Shown here: piece after piece, positions 32,772 through 48,641 of the stretch
How the letters are laid out: each line of letters starts with the position of its first letter
How positions within the stretch are numbered: the stretch's first letter is position 1
Source: Adineta ricciae
Lineage: Eukaryota > Rotifera > Eurotatoria > Adinetida > Adinetidae
Reading direction: 5' to 3'
Assembly (NCBI GenBank): GCA_905250025.1
Contig: CAJNOJ010000108.1
Coordinates: 124,001 to 188,000 of the forward strand
DNA length: 64,000 nt
The notes under the pieces: model-generated
Databases searched by the model: none
Told to the model about the DNA's origin: nothing
Seen by the model: the letters and a program-made list of their open reading frames with translations, nothing else
Made by a program: the position numbers and the translations under genes

Positions 32772-35667
32772 TCATTTCTGTAAGGGTTCTTCGTTAGTTT
32801 TCTTCTCGTATTTTTCCACTTGTTTTCCATCGACATTGACTTCTTCCTTTTTATCTTCACGAATTTTTCGATGAGTTCGCTGAGTATTCCATATCGATGC
32901 ATAACGGCCGTTTTCTTTCATTACCAATTCATCATGTGTACCTTGTTCAACAACTCTACCTTGATCTAAGATGATAATATTGTCACAATCAGTGACTGTA
33001 CTTAGACGATGGGCGATGACGATCGAAGTTCGATTTTTTGTTAGTTTTTGAAGCGAATTTAGAATAGCCTAAGACGAATTCGGTGAACGAAGAGTGAAAT
33101 AGAAAGGCAATTTTACTTGTTCAGTAGCTGTATCTAAATGAGCGGTTGCTTCGTCATAAACAAGAATGATGGGATCCTTAAGAAGAGCACGTGCAATGCT
33201 GATACGTTGTTTTTCCCCACCGGATAGTTTTAACCCGCGTTCACCAACGAGAGTATCATATTTCTTTGGCATACGCAAAATAGCATTGTGCACTTCGGCT
33301 AGTTTAGCAGCTTTGTAAACATCTTCTTTCGATGCTTTTAAATCTCCGTAATTGATGTTATAAAAAATTGTATCATGGAAGAGAATCGAATCCTGTTGAA
33401 ATAGAAAAGAAGTTTACGACACATAACGAAAGAGGATATAAGTCATTTTTACTTGAGGTACAACACCGATAGCTTTACGTAAGCTTGAAAGAGATACTTC
33501 TTGAATATTTTGATTATTGATACGAATTTGACCGCTTTGAGGATCATAGAATCGAAAGAGAAGACGCACAATCGTTGATTTCCTAAGATATACATTTTCA
33601 TAATCGAAATTTGAAAATTCATAACAAACTTTACCCTGAACCTGAACCACCAACGATTGCAACTTTGTGTCCCGATGGAACAGTGAAAGAAAGTTTATCC
33701 AATATCTTCTGTCCCTCTTCATAACCAAAAGTAACATTATCAAAAACAATCGATGAATGGTTGGTGCTGATATCTAATTTTGTTGCTTTATCTTTGTCCT
33801 AAACCAACCTGAATCATTCAAAAGTGTAATACTAAATCAGCTTACTTTAACATTAGCTTCGACCATTGTTAAACGAAACATAGTCTCCATATCAACAACC
33901 GATTGTTTCACTTCACGAAAAACTGAACCCAAGAAATTCAATGGCATCGATAGTTGAAAAACAAGACCATTAACTGCAACTAAATCACCAACCGTCATCG
34001 TACCGTCGTTGATTCCACCAGCAGCTAATAACATAATCGCAGTTATACCCAAACTAAATATGGCATTTTGACCAAAACTAAACGAAAAGAAAGTTCATCT
34101 TCTGAGAAAAAAATGTCTTGTCTTAAGCAAACTTTAACATGGCCAAACTTGTTTGAGTTTTAATCGATGCTGATTCATATTCTGAGAGAGTTTTATCATA
34201 TCGGTCAAGTTCATGTGCTTCATTATTAAAATACTAAAACTATAATGGTAAACATTTATTCAATACAAAGATTTCGATCCATACCTTGACCGTCTCGAAA
34301 TTAATCAATGAATCTACCGCTCGATTGCCTGCTTCATTATCCGCTCTATTCATCTGTACGCGAAACTTTGTTCTAAATATTTAATCTTGTTCTTCTTATA
34401 TCGATACAAAGATTTCACCCGACCTCCATTGAGTTACAGCCAAAGTGTATGCAGTATACCCAGCAATGCAGCCGAAAGCTAAATAAGCCTTGTGTTTGTT
34501 TCAAATCATCTCAGTAAAAATCTATCTTACCAATTGCTCCGTATGAAAAGCCGAATTTATACCACTAAAATTTGAATTCCTATAAATATTCGATTTGAAT
34601 ATCTCGTTCTTACCAAAACTCCACTGACCAATCCAACTTCGAAAATAGTTGGCACGATGTTGAATACCAATGCCGAGAGAACAAAACTGATGCCTCTATT
34701 TACACATTATCGATTAGTTCAATTGAAAAGAAAGGTTCTAAAGAAATTGATTTACTTCGTTCCACGATCAATCGCTTTTGATAATGCTCCTGTTTGTCTA
34801 CCCAAATGGAAGCTCAAGTCAAGATTGTGAATGTGTGAGAAGACTTTTTTCGCCAATTCACGAATACTGCGATGAGCAACATTAGCGAATATTGCATTTC
34901 GCAATTCGCCAAAAAGAGCAGCACCAGCTCGTGCAGCACCATCTAAACACAACAGAACCTTCTCCAAGTTGACAGGTCATAGGATTTCGTTCTTACATCC
35001 GATTAGCAGTGCAGTGATCATGGAGATGACAGCCGATTGAGTTGTATCTCCGTGTAATGTTCGGCCTTTATTCAGTTCATCAACTAAATATTTGAACATG
35101 AATGGAACGCTGATATTCAATAACTAAAGAAAATGGTGAGAAATTAAGGATTTCCTAAGAGAAAATATACTTTTGAAAGTAAGAGAAGTGATAATGCAAT
35201 GAGAACACGAATTTTCACTTGTTTGCCAGTTTTCGGCCATATAAAATCTAACATTGCCTTGAGAATATATCGTGTCGAAATAGGCTTTGCTGTTCCAGCA
35301 ATATCCGCGCTTGTTCCCGTATTCCCATGACGCCCATGCCATTTACGCTAAACAAAAGTTCACAGGTTTTCTTTCTTCTAAAAATTGAACAAAAGGAACA
35401 TTTACCAGAAACACTCGCAGAATATTTCGACTGTTTCCAAACAGTTTCGATGACGATTTCACATTTACCTAGCAAATTAACTCCAATAAACCTCTTTGAA
35501 ATGGAGAAAAACTCTTTTACATGTGTGTAAGTATGACGAGTGTTCAATAAAATCGAAGACTTCAGAAATATTCTTAACGGACTGCTGGCTACCGGTATAA
35601 AACAATATTGGTGAGTACATTTAAACAATGGAGATGAAAAGAGTGTCCGCCGTAAAAGCGGATTCAT
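32772..35667 (-). CDS. ABCB7: Mitochondrial ABC transporter ABCB7/Atm1
   Basis: Half-transporter of the inner mitochondrial membrane that exports a glutathione-linked sulfur/iron compound for cytosolic Fe-S protein assembly. The N terminus [16 protein letters not shown] is a typical Arg-rich mitochondrial presequence. The membrane domain includes [20 protein letters not shown] and [20 protein letters not shown], both near-diagnostic for ABCB7. The nucleotide-binding domain has Walker A ([20 protein letters not shown], split by an intron near 33600), the signature [20 protein letters not shown] and Walker B ILVYDEAT, then the H-loop IAHRLST. It has about ten or more small introns. The Cys pair at the human C terminus is not seen; the tail is Lys/Glu-rich. 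Divergent from SMARCC with 322 bp between starts. Confidence 0.93.
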
Positions 35668-35989
35668 CTCAATAGCAACGAACCGCGCTTGTATCCGAAC
35701 AATCTACAACCAAATTTTTAAAATAAAATATCGAATCTAAAATAAATAGCCTACACCAAGAATCCATCTATCCATCGAATACCATACGCATTCTTATTGG
35801 TCGATTGATCATCCAATGAAAATCCGAGGTCACCATTATCACGTTCCTTTTATTTATTTCCTTTTCCTTGCACATTATAGGTTGGTTCATTTGGACGGTG
35901 TTTGTTGTTCTATTTGATTTGAAATATCTTTTCTTCAAGGCTATTGTTAGATTCCTTATTTAGATCATTCGTGTTTCAAACTTTCCATC
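35668..35989. promoter_or_regulatory. Compact divergent promoter between ABCB7 and SMARCC
   Basis: 322 bp separate the start codons of two housekeeping genes on opposite strands, so this interval probably serves as a bidirectional promoter. GATCATCCAATGA at about 35807-35819 contains a CCAAT box; no TATA box is obvious. Confidence 0.45.
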
Positions 35990-38900
35990 ATGTCGGTTAT
36001 CCGTCACAAGGACGGTCATCCCAATGTAAAATTTTTCGAATCAGTTGAAACATTAAATCAGTTTGATACAATTCGGAAAGCGTTACAGAAGAAAGAACTG
36101 AAAAAAGTCTTTGGTGACGATCAAAGCCATCTGAATAAAGAGAACATCGCTCAACTTGTTATTCAATTGTTACATTTTCAAGAAGATCATCTTGGAAAAC
36201 AATCCAATGGTTCAGCACCACTCATACGCATTCCTGTAAGACAAAGAAAATCGAACTTCTCATTTTTTTTAACCATTTTTCTCCTTCAGATGGAATGCTT
36301 CTTAGATTTTCGAGAAACAGGTGCACTCTATACGATTATTTATGGCTGTTATGAATACAAAAACAATAACAATTGGTATGAAGCACTCTCAAGTTTGCTT
36401 TGTGTGATGAAAAAGGTTCTTTGTTTAGGAAAAAACTTGATCTATCGACACACTCTCGACCTGAAGTCATCAAACTATTTCAATACATTCAAAAGTTGTT
36501 AATCGAACGGAATGTGTTAACATTACCGATTTGTTATTTACGTCCAAATATTGAGAAACGATTACAAGCCCAATTGAAACAAATCATCGAAAAGAACAAC
36601 GGAACGGTCGCCGAAAAAGAAGAAGATGCGGATCATATCGTCTACCCACCAATAACCGAAAATCCAAAAGAAATCGATAGTGAACGTGAAAGTAAGAATA
36701 ATGAGTAAGAAAGTGTTTTTATTTATAAGAAATTTTCTGTAGATGAAATCGTTCGCGTGGTTGAAAAACGTGGCAAAGATTGCCGTTTGCATTATTGGTT
36801 TTATCCGGATTCATTTGATATCTGGGTATCGAATGTCGACGCTGAAGAATCCGAAAAGCGGGATGAAACTTTCACAGGTATTTGGCACGTCGCTGCCAAT
36901 TGGATTTTAGACACAGCTGAATTCAATGAATGGATGAATGAAGAAGATTATGAAATTGACGAAGATTTGGTATGAGGAAATCGTTTTCGTTGGAGAAGTG
37001 AAAGTTGAATGTTTTAGGGACGAGAACAAGGAAGAATCAAATTGAAAAATTGTGTTTCAGGAAGAAAAACATTATCCGTGGTAAGGAGACGTTATTCGAT
37101 CATGAGCGATTTTCTTCTTTCATCCTATTTGTCTGCAAACGAAAACTGAATAGAGATTATTTTTCATTTCTCTCAGACAAAACAAAGAGAATAACCCAGA
37201 AGATTATTTTGCATCATGTTTTTCAGCTTGTTCCTGATCGTAAAACTGCACCAAGTCCAACAACGGTTTCAAGTGGACCAACGAATAACTCGAAGAAGCG
37301 CGGTGCAGGGAATTCAGCAGCTGCTAAACGAAAGTAAATCGAGGGTATTTGTACAGAATAAAAGAATCTGAATTTCGAATTTTCAAAGTAAAAAGAAGCG
37401 TGGTGTTAGCGGAATGGAAATAGATGAAAATGATTTATCGAAAGACGGAGAAAATTCTCTGTCTCAATCACTTTTCGACGATCAAACATCATCAAGAACA
37501 CGTAAGAGTTCGATTTTCAGACTTTAAAGAAGAAACATTCGGAAAATTTTAGCATTAACTGGCCAAAAAATTAATGATTCTCAATTACCACGCGGTGGTA
37601 CGTCGAATGACTTAAATGATGATGAAGATGCTGATGATCAACAGATCCAAGGTGATTCCAATCAAATGAAACGATTTCACGAACCTGATGCGTGTGAACA
37701 AACGCATCATATTGTTGTTCCTAGTTATTCGGCATGGTTTGATTACAATGCTATCAATTCCATTGAAAAACGTGGAGTAAGCGAGTTCTTCAATGGAAAA
37801 AATCGATCGAAAACACCTGAAATGTAAGACATCTTCTCTTTTTGTTCTTCTCTTTATTTTATCTTTGTTTATTTAGTTACATGGCCTATCGAAATTTCAT
37901 GATTGATACTTATCGTTTAAATCCAAGTGAATATTTGACTGTAACGGCATGTCGGCGAAATCTTGCGGGCGATGTTTGTGCGATAATGCGTATTCATGCA
38001 TTTCTGGAGCAATGGGGCTTAATTAATTATCAAGTGGACGCTGATTTACGCCCAACACCGATGGGACCACCATGTACATCACATTTCACGGTCTTAGGCG
38101 ACACGCCATGTGGTTTAGCGCCAGTTGGCCATCCCAAAGCAATACAACGAGAAGTAAGAATAAAATCCAGTGCCATTAGTATGAACTTATGTTGCGGTTC
38201 ATGTAGAATTCGACATCAAAGCAATTGCCAGACTTGAAACAAGAAACGAAACGTGAAGAGCGCGATGTAGAAAATACTTTGAGTTTAAAACCTGATCAAT
38301 ATTATAAGAAGCTCAGTTCGGTAAGTGCACTCCTCTAGAAACTATGGGCATCTAAACTCATGTTTTTTTCTGTTTCAGAATCCTAAAACAAAAGTCAAAG
38401 ATTGGTCAGATCAAGAAATTCTTCTGTTGCTCGAGGGTCAGCTTTTCTTCGTCCCCTCATTCACTAACAATCTTATCTTCCATGTTTAGGTCTTGAAATG
38501 TATAAAGATGATTGGAATAAAGTCTGCGAGCATGTTGGTACTCGAACTCAAGATGAATGTATTCTCAAATTTCTCCAATTACCAATTGAAGATCCATATT
38601 TAGAAGGAAACGGTTCCTCACTAGGTCCACTCGCTTATCAACCAATACCATTTAGTCAAAATGGTAATCCAGTTATGTCGACCGTGGCATTCCTTGCATC
38701 AGTTGTTGATCCACGTGTTGCAAGTGTCGCTGTGAAAGCGGCGTTAGACGAATTTACAAAAATGCGGGATGAAGTTTCGCCATCATTTATCGAAACGAAT
38801 CGAGAAGTTATTGAAAATGCCTTGAAGAAAGGAAAAGGACTTGATGAAAATTCCAGTTTAGAATTACTTGGATTAACCAGTAATGCAGGTAAGCAAAAAA

Positions 38901-41097
38901 AGACCTATCTGTGTTTCATGCGGAAGAGTGTTCATTTAGAAGGAGAAAATTCCGTCGAGAAGACGAAGAATGGCACCGATAGTGAAGATTCATCGAAAGT
39001 GAAACAAGAGAAAATGGATGTTAATGATGAACAACCACAATCGCAATCAACTGCAGATAAATCGGTAAGAACTCTCCTCATTTTTATGTTCTAACATTGA
39101 TGCGAATATCTGCTTCTATTTAGATCAATCACGACGATGAATCGAAACAAATGGATGTCGATGAAAATGATAAATCAACAACAGAAGCCAATACTCGAAG
39201 TGGTGAGACACAAATCATTCCCGATGAAACATCATCAAGTGTGCCGAAAACGACGAGTACTAATGCTGATCAAGATTCAAAGAAAATTTCCAGCAATGAT
39301 GCGAACGAACGAGACATCAAAGCAGCTGCTGCAAGTGCATTGGGTGCAGCAGCAGTCAAAGCTAAAGTAAAGAAACATCTAGTTATACTGATTAAGATTA
39401 TAAATGAACTCTTTTTTTCGTATTCTAGCATTTAGCGACGATCGAAGAACGGAAAATCAAATCCGCTGTCGCTCAAGTTGTTGAAATGCAAATAAAGAAA
39501 CTCGAAATCAAATTGCGACATTTCGAAGAATTAGAAACAATCATGGATCGTGAACGTGAAACACTAGAAATTCAACGGCAACAACTCTTACAAGAGCGAC
39601 AACAATTTCAATTAGAACAAATCAAAACATCGGAATTGAAACACCGGCAAACAACAAGCCTGCCAACCAATGTAAATAATATTCCGGCTCCAATGATTAA
39701 CTTAAATGGTAAACCATCGTCAAACACTAGTCCACCACCACTTCCTCCACCCAACACAACAAACCCAACAGCAGCAACAACATCGGCAATACCAGCAGGA
39801 GGAAACATTCCCCCACCAACAACGAATGGAACCGAGCCAATGATGACAAATGAAGATTCAACTGATTCTCAACCAAGCGATGGTAATTTTCATACGAGAA
39901 TCATAATTTGCATCGAAAGTTTTTTATGCTTTTAGTTGCTTCACCTGCTCCAGCTGGATCATTACCAACTATAGAAAACGAAAATCCAAATATCGCAGGT
40001 AAAATGTGCATACAAATAGAAATATTTAGTTCGCTTGTTCGCTCAGCTGCTTGCTTATTTCTCCGTTTTCCCTATTGTTTGTTGTAGTTATTGCATGTTT
40101 ATCATTAGATGCACATAAATCTATTTTACATATGTAGCAAACAAATTGACAACAGATAAACAAAAAACATACGCTCTCTCGTTAGTCAGCTTAGTCTCAA
40201 ATCTCAATCGATAGTTTGCTTTAAGAAACTATTCTCTCTTTTTGTTCGTTCTATTCCTTCCAAAAAGCTGTAGTATCACATTGCTTTAATAATACTTAGT
40301 CTGTTATTTTTCGAAAACTCAACAAACAAGAAATGAAAACGGGTAGAATTTGCTCTAATGCTTTATTGACATGTTTTTTTTTTGTCTTTCTCGTCTGTAT
40401 GTTCTATCTGTCCAGCAGTCCACAGCGGGGAATTTCTACAATCTCTACATGCCTGTTCTTCTGTCGTTTTATTCTTTTGTCTATCTCTTTGGTGTTGGTT
40501 TTCTCGATGTATCACTTGATGTTGTCTGGTGAGAATGCTTAAGTGAAAAGAGAATGAGAGAAAGAGAGCATATATTTGTTGTTTTATCGATATTGTCCTT
40601 GTTTGCATGTTCACTTTATATCTTTGATATTTTTACCTGTTGTCATTGTTTTGTACATATCATTACACGCACATATATATATATATCGATCTGGGACTGC
40701 ATGCATCATCTGATTTTTTTCTCTCTAGTAAACAAAAAGATTGAATTGATGCATGACAAAGCAATTCTTTCGTTGTTTTTTATTTTATGATGTTGTTTTG
40801 TTGTATATTTGACTATATACGAGAAGTCTTCGTCTTTCCGTCTGTTTTCTTGTTATTATTCTTTTTCCAATTTCAGGCGGTACTGTAGAAGAAACAACAA
40901 CGGTCACAACAGTTAGTTCAACAACGGAAACAACATCTACTCTTGGTGTTACAATTAATAATACGACAATTACGACAACGGAAAAGATGCTCATTGTAAA
41001 CACCGGTGAAAATGGTAGCGAAACCAATGATAGTGTTCAGAATGCTCCTGTTCCTGCTATTGCAGAAGTTGACAATTCAAATAATACTAATTATTGA
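35990..41097 (+). CDS. SMARCC: SWI/SNF (BAF) core subunit SMARCC (BAF155/170, Moira)
   Basis: Scaffold subunit of the BAF chromatin remodeller. Order: N-terminal MarR-like/chromo region ([23 protein letters not shown]-like [38 protein letters not shown]), the SWIRM domain ([65 protein letters not shown]), the SANT domain ([40 protein letters not shown]), a stretch with [20 protein letters not shown], and a coiled coil ([20 protein letters not shown]). A Pro/Asn-rich C terminus follows. The last exon used here (40877-41097) is Thr-rich and ends at 41097. The exon ending near 40001 stops in phase 1 and could also join the zinc-finger exon at 41586. About 13 exons. Confidence 0.93.
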
Positions 41098-42077
<980 letters not shown>

Positions 42078-42586
42078 ACAAATATAGTTCATTATCCCGT
42101 CGAACTTATTCAACTCGCTTCCTCTTTTTCTTTGTCTTTCAATGATTTGACTTGATTGTTTCTCTAACTGAACAAGACAGTTTTGTGTAGATAGTATTTA
42201 TCCACGTGATATTGACAGAACGAACAGTAGAATTTCCGACAAACAACTAAAAGTATTTATACAATGTGATAATTTCGAACAAAAACATAACACAGTTTTC
42301 ATGTCCATTGTGCTTCGCTCAAGTTGTTCGCGTTTCACTTTCTTTTGTATTGTAAATATCGATTGAACAAGGGGCGTAGAGATCAAAACATATATCCTTG
42401 TGCAAAATTTTCAGTTCAAATTATTCGATTCTTATAATATACACATATATACATAATGTTTGTTCATTTTTTATAGCGCAATACATCTTGTAGATTTGTT
42501 TTTCATTTCTTTTTTTGTAAATATACCTTCGACATTCTCTTCGTTTCGTACTGAACAAATTCTTCGTATGATTTTTTTTCTTGTAG
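42078..42586. other. Spacer between the ZEB-like exons and KRR1
   Basis: AT-rich; holds the 3' flank of the zinc-finger transcript and the KRR1 promoter. No other feature was seen. Confidence 0.4.
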
Positions 42587-44032
<1,446 letters not shown>

Positions 44033-44186
44033 CTGGTTAGTCCTGGAAACTAATGTTGTTTTGTTTGTTTTTTGTTGTGTCATAAATAAAGCCGAACTAC
44101 TCAACATGATTACTATCATAATTAAGAGTAGCGCTGTTAACTCACTTTAGTTGTTTTATGACATTTTTTAACATAGATTTTGAGCG

Positions 44187-44443
44187 CAGATCGATAAACA
44201 TTTGAAAGATAATAGATCATCTGAGCATATAATAGATGTCATGTATCGTATGATGGAAGAAGAATCGGCTCACATTAGAACAATAGTCAGACTGTGTTCA
44301 TCGTATGAGGAAATTCATTAATTGGCTACAAGAAATGATAAGACGGTGCAATATTTGAAAACTCGAATTGAATTAACGATTTCTACGCTACTCTGTTATT
44401 TTATTTATCGTTCAATCATAAGTAAAGCTAAACTACAATGATC
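44187..44443 (+). pseudogene. Possible degraded coding fragment
   Basis: One frame reads QIDKHLKDNRSSEHIIDVMY and continues MEEESAHIRTIVRLCSSYEE to an in-frame TAA at about 44318. It then stays open (LATRNDKTVQYLKTRIELTI) to a stop near 44443. An acceptor-like ACATAG precedes it. The composition is protein-like but the family is not recognised. It could be a gene remnant or chance. Confidence 0.2.
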
Positions 44444-44883
44444 AATGAGCTAATCATGAATACGAACGAAAGTACTGACAAAGCTGAAAATGAACTTGAA
44501 GAAGATACTACGATAGATACATCATCAAGACATGAACCTGATAGGCAACGAAGACTTGTTGAACAAACAATACCACCTTGATGTAGACATTTCAATGCAG
44601 CAGTATGTGTTTTCTCATTCCATAAGCCTTTACATCGATTTTGATTGATATACAAATCGACTTGGTTATCTTTCGACGAGCCGACGCCAACTTGTTGTGA
44701 ACCGTAACGAACTGCAAGAGTTGATCGTTTTTGATTGAATATAAACGGTCCACTTGGATCACACGCTTCAGCGGATGAATTACATTTGCATGAATCGATT
44801 AGAAATACCCCATTCAAGTTTTGACAGAAGATCGATGGAAGAAATGTTAAACAGAAAAGAGATATGATTATCGGACGGAACAT
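44428..44883 (-). CDS. Small secreted, probably GPI-anchored, cysteine-rich protein
   Basis: 151 residues from the ATG at 44883. An upstream in-frame start is possible, but this one places the signal peptide (MFRPIIISLFCLTFLPSIFC) at the N terminus. The mature part has about eight cysteines (SCKCNSSAEACDPSG, NRCKGLWNEKTHTAALKCLH, VCSTSLRCLSGSCLDD) and an FxxD/VRYGSQQVG beta-like segment. The C terminus is a Ser run followed by a hydrophobic tail (ALSVLSFVFMISSLIIVV) with almost no residues after it, the layout of a GPI-anchor signal. Intronless. I do not recognise the family; it may be lineage-specific. Confidence 0.65.
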   Translation of the reverse strand: MFRPIIISLFCLTFLPSIFCQNLNGVFLIDSCKCNSSAEACDPSGPFIFNQKRSTLAVRYGSQQVGVGSSKDNQVDLYINQNRCKGLWNEKTHTAALKCLHQGGIVCSTSLRCLSGSCLDDVSIVVSSSSSFSALSVLSFVFMISSLIIVV

Positions 44884-45907
44884 GATTGAAGAAATGTGTA
44901 AAACTAGTGGACGAATTCGATATATAAATGTACAGGTCGATAAATACGATATTTTAAGCCTTTTCATTATTGAAATAATCAGATTAATATGAGAGTAATC
45001 TGATCTTCCATGTATACAAATATTGAATATTTACTTTATGATTAACGCAACGAGGTCACTTTTAATTTATTACGTAGTGTTACTGTGAGCATTTTAAAGA
45101 GTTTTAATCAATAAAATATATTCATCATTGATATGGGAGCAATAGCCCACTTTTGGGAAAATTAATTTACTGAATTTTATTACCTTCCTCAAATTTTGAG
45201 TGCAATCAAATTAAGTGGTGAGTTTTTCTAGGTGCAACAAACAATATGGATATCGACATGGTGTCATAGAAAAAAATTGAGGAAACAAACAGAAAATAAT
45301 TTTATCGAAAATGACGTTTTTCATCAGTGAGATGACTTTCACAGTTTCAATTAGCGAACTTTCCAGATCATGAAATCGCTGTGACAACGTGGTATCTTAC
45401 TTCCACTTCATCAATGTTTCTAAGCAACATTCAACATTCTCAGTAAGATCTTCAACAGATTCTTTCACGGACAGTTCATGCATATTCTGATATTTTTCAA
45501 TTTTGCAACATGATCATCAGTGTAATTTCGTAAAATCCCACGATTTTGGCCAAATACCCTTCTATATGTACACCTTATGCACATCAATAATTTATTTTGC
45601 GATCTCCCCAGGGCCTTTTCACTAATAATCAGCTATACGTATCGTCCGCGTCACGTATTTTTACTGAACTCAAGATACTTTAGTATCTACGACATTTACA
45701 CATTTTTCATCGTTCGGCACACTTCTTTTCTCATGCATTCGTAATAACGAAGGTAGTGTACTTTAATCAGGCAAAACTACTTAATAGATTAGTTTTGTAA
45801 CCAAAGAAACTCGTCTAAAGCTAAACACATTGCTCCTACTTCTCTTTCCAACATTCTCTTCTTTCAACCATAACTATACTACAACAGCTACTACTGTCAC
45901 TCAAGAT
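44884..45907. other. Intergenic region upstream of the Amt array
   Basis: 1 kb between the divergent secreted-protein gene and Amt copy 1. No coding trace or repeat was recognised. Confidence 0.4.
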
Positions 45908-47832
45908 ATGAATACTTCGACAAGTGTGTACACCTACGATACTGGTGACAATGCATGGATGATGACATCCACTGCGCTTGTCCTTCTCATGACACCGGCA
46001 CTCGCCTTCTTCTACGGTGGTCTTGTTGAACATAAAAATATTCTCAATCAACTCTTTCTCTCATTCGTATGTATGGGTATCGTCTTTCTTCAGTGGGTAC
46101 TGTTCGGCTTCTCTTTCGCTTTTGGTCCACCCGTCAGCTCTGGTTTCGGATCATTCGGATGGTCTGTGCTACGATTCGGTGAATCCTATAATTCAAACTA
46201 TAGTCCCACATATCCTCTTCTCACTTATTGTGCCTATCAAGCCACATTCGCCATCATCACACCTGCTCTCATCTCAGGCGCCATCGTTGGTCGAATGAAA
46301 ACCATTCCATACATGATCTTCATTTTCGTTTGGTCAACAGTTTGTTATGATCCCATGGCGCACTGGGTGTGGGGTGAAAACGGTTGGCTAAAACAGTTGG
46401 GCACACTTGACTTTGCAGGTGGCACAGTCGTTCACATACTCTCAGGTGTTTCTGGGCTTGTCGCATCGATTATTCTAGGCAAACGGCATGATTACGATCC
46501 GAAAAGCACCACTGCTCACAACTTACCATTCACCATTCTGGGAACATGCCTACTGTGGGTAGGATGGTCTGGATTCAACGGTGGCTCTGCAAACTCAGCA
46601 AGGTATGTACAGTTATATATGTGCCTAGAATACACTACTCTTTCTTCGTGTTTTAGTGGTTTGGCCGCACTCGCAGTGATCAACACACATACTGCGGCTG
46701 CGACTGGACTAGTCACATGGGTAGTGATCGATGCCATGCGTGGCCACGTCTCCATTTCAGGTGCGTGTATTGGTCCCATTGTTGGTCTAGTGGCNTTCAA
46801 CGGTGGCTCTGCAAACTCAGCAAGGTATGTACAGTTATATATGTGCCTAGAATACACTACTCTTTCTTCGTGTTTTAGTGGTTTGGCCGCACTCGCAGTG
46901 ATCAACACACATACTGCGGCTGCGACTGGACTAGTCACATGGGTAGTGATCGATGCCATGCGTGGCCACGTCTCCATTTCAGGTGCGTGTATTGGTCCCA
47001 TTGTTGGTCTAGTGGCGATAACACCAGCATGTGGCTTCGTTCAACCAGGATGGTCCATACTAATCGCCATAATTGCAGTATGCGTCGTCTATGTTCTTCT
47101 CTTATTGAAAAAGTATATGCATTACGATGATACATTGGATGTTGCCATTGTTCACGGTTGTGGTAAGAGAAATATATTTGTGTTTCGATAGGTTGATATG
47201 GTCACACAATTGATTTCTATGTCAACAGGAGGGATTACCGGAGCGTTTATGACTGGATTATTTTCACAGAAATGGGTAAATGAAGCAGGTGGTTCCGATG
47301 GCGCATTCTATGGTCGCCCAGTTCAACTATGGTATCAAATAGCTGGAATACTCACGGCTATCGGTAAGCAAACTATTTTATGATATGATGTGTTGGTGTG
47401 GAATTTAGTTGTTGATAGGATTTGCTGCTGCGTGTACTGCTGGTATCCTACTCCCATTACATTGGACTATAGGAATTCGATTGGCTAAGGAGGAAGAAAT
47501 CGAAGGTCTTGATGTATCAGGTAAGAGAAAATTTGTGAAGAAGAACAACTTTAGTATTATTACTTATAGCACATGGTGAAAGTTGGGAAGTAGCTGCGTC
47601 GAATGCAGTCAGCAATCTGATAGCATCGATGATTGAAGAAAAGCTCAGTCGTACGAGACATCTAGAACAGCACGGTTCTTTCAATTTACAATACATCCCT
47701 CCGAATGCGGGCGAGAAATCAATTACAGTCCCAGTGTCCAATGTATCGATAAAAGCCGAGGCTCCTCCGGATTGCAATACACAAAAAAATGAGGAACAAG
47801 AAATGTACACTGAAAGATCGAATGAGGTATAA
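45908..47832 (+). CDS. Ammonium transporter (Amt family), copy 1
   Basis: Channel-like NH4+/NH3 transporter with about 11 membrane helices. Starts MNTSTSVYTYDTGDNAWMM; the rest is family-typical: TALVLLMTPALAFFYGGLVE, SFAFGPPVSSGFGSFGWSV, YDPMAHWVWGENGWLKQLG, and DFAGGTVVHILSGVSGLVAS with the first pore His. Then GWSGFNGGSANSA, TAAATGLVTWVVIDAMRGHV and, at TLDVAIVHGCG, the second pore His. The regulatory tail GLDVSAHGESWE is intact. Five exons: introns at 46603-46656 (again at 46825-46878 in the duplicated copy), after 47162, after about 47364 and after about 47520. The single N at 46795 lies between two identical 221-bp blocks; removing one restores a normal reading. The C-terminal tail differs from other copies. 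Confidence 0.92.
46574..47016. repeat. 221-bp exact tandem duplication around a single N (probable assembly join)
   Basis: 46574-46794 and 46796-47016 read identically and are separated by one N at 46795. The block spans the end of exon 1, intron 1 and part of exon 2 of Amt copy 1. Literal translation would repeat part of the transporter, so this is most simply an unmerged contig overlap. Confidence 0.9.
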
Positions 47833-48641
47833 ACTATGCTGTACAGCAAAATAATGGTTTTTGCTTGTTTCAATTTGTGTATAATTTTAATGTATTTGTT
47901 GCTCATTCACATGTATTTTATGCATTTCTCGACCGAAAATTATAAATAGAAGTCATGAATTTATTTAATCCACTTTAAGTGAAACTAGACCTACCGATAA
48001 TATGATCATATTAATAAAGAGAACAGATGAAAAACAGGCGTTCATCACGCACAATATGGACGGAAAAACATAACTAAGTAATGAGTTTGATTCTATTGAT
48101 TGATTTCGACAATATTCCTGCTAACAATAAATTACAGTTCGGTATGAATAAAAATGAAAATACATAAAGCAAGTTTCGATGTGAAATCAATTCGGTATGT
48201 CATTGAAGGTACTCATGTACAAGTACTATAATTCATATTGGCATAACAGCTATAATTACGTATATCATCAGCACGACATAAAAAACATTCATATAGCACC
48301 TGTCTTGGTTCGCCATGAAAAAAATCGATCGTTATTTTCGTTACAAGTATACATAGTCGATAAAATAAAGAGAAAGGTGCAACATTAATTGACATCCTTA
48401 GGTCATTCAATGATCGTAGGTTGCGTTTTACGGCATTCCTTTTACGCACCAGTCCTTCCCATCAACTCAAATGAAAAACACTTTCATTACCTTCACATAC
48501 ACAAAACTTACAAAACGAATCAGACTAATACAATCATTTTACATTCCAGTATTATCGACAGAATATTTATCAACAATCAACATTTCTCTTTTATTCAATT
48601 TCTTTATACATCGTTCTCAGATAACAAATCAATTTATCATA
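47833..48641. other. Spacer between Amt copies 1 and 2
   Basis: AT-rich; contains the copy 1 3' flank and copy 2 promoter. No gene was seen, and it shows no obvious similarity to the other inter-Amt spacers. Confidence 0.4.

Noticed and set aside
46516..47135. Long minus-strand frames overlapping the Amt genes (repeated in all copies)
   Set aside because: They recur only because the Amt coding strand is conserved; antisense shadows.
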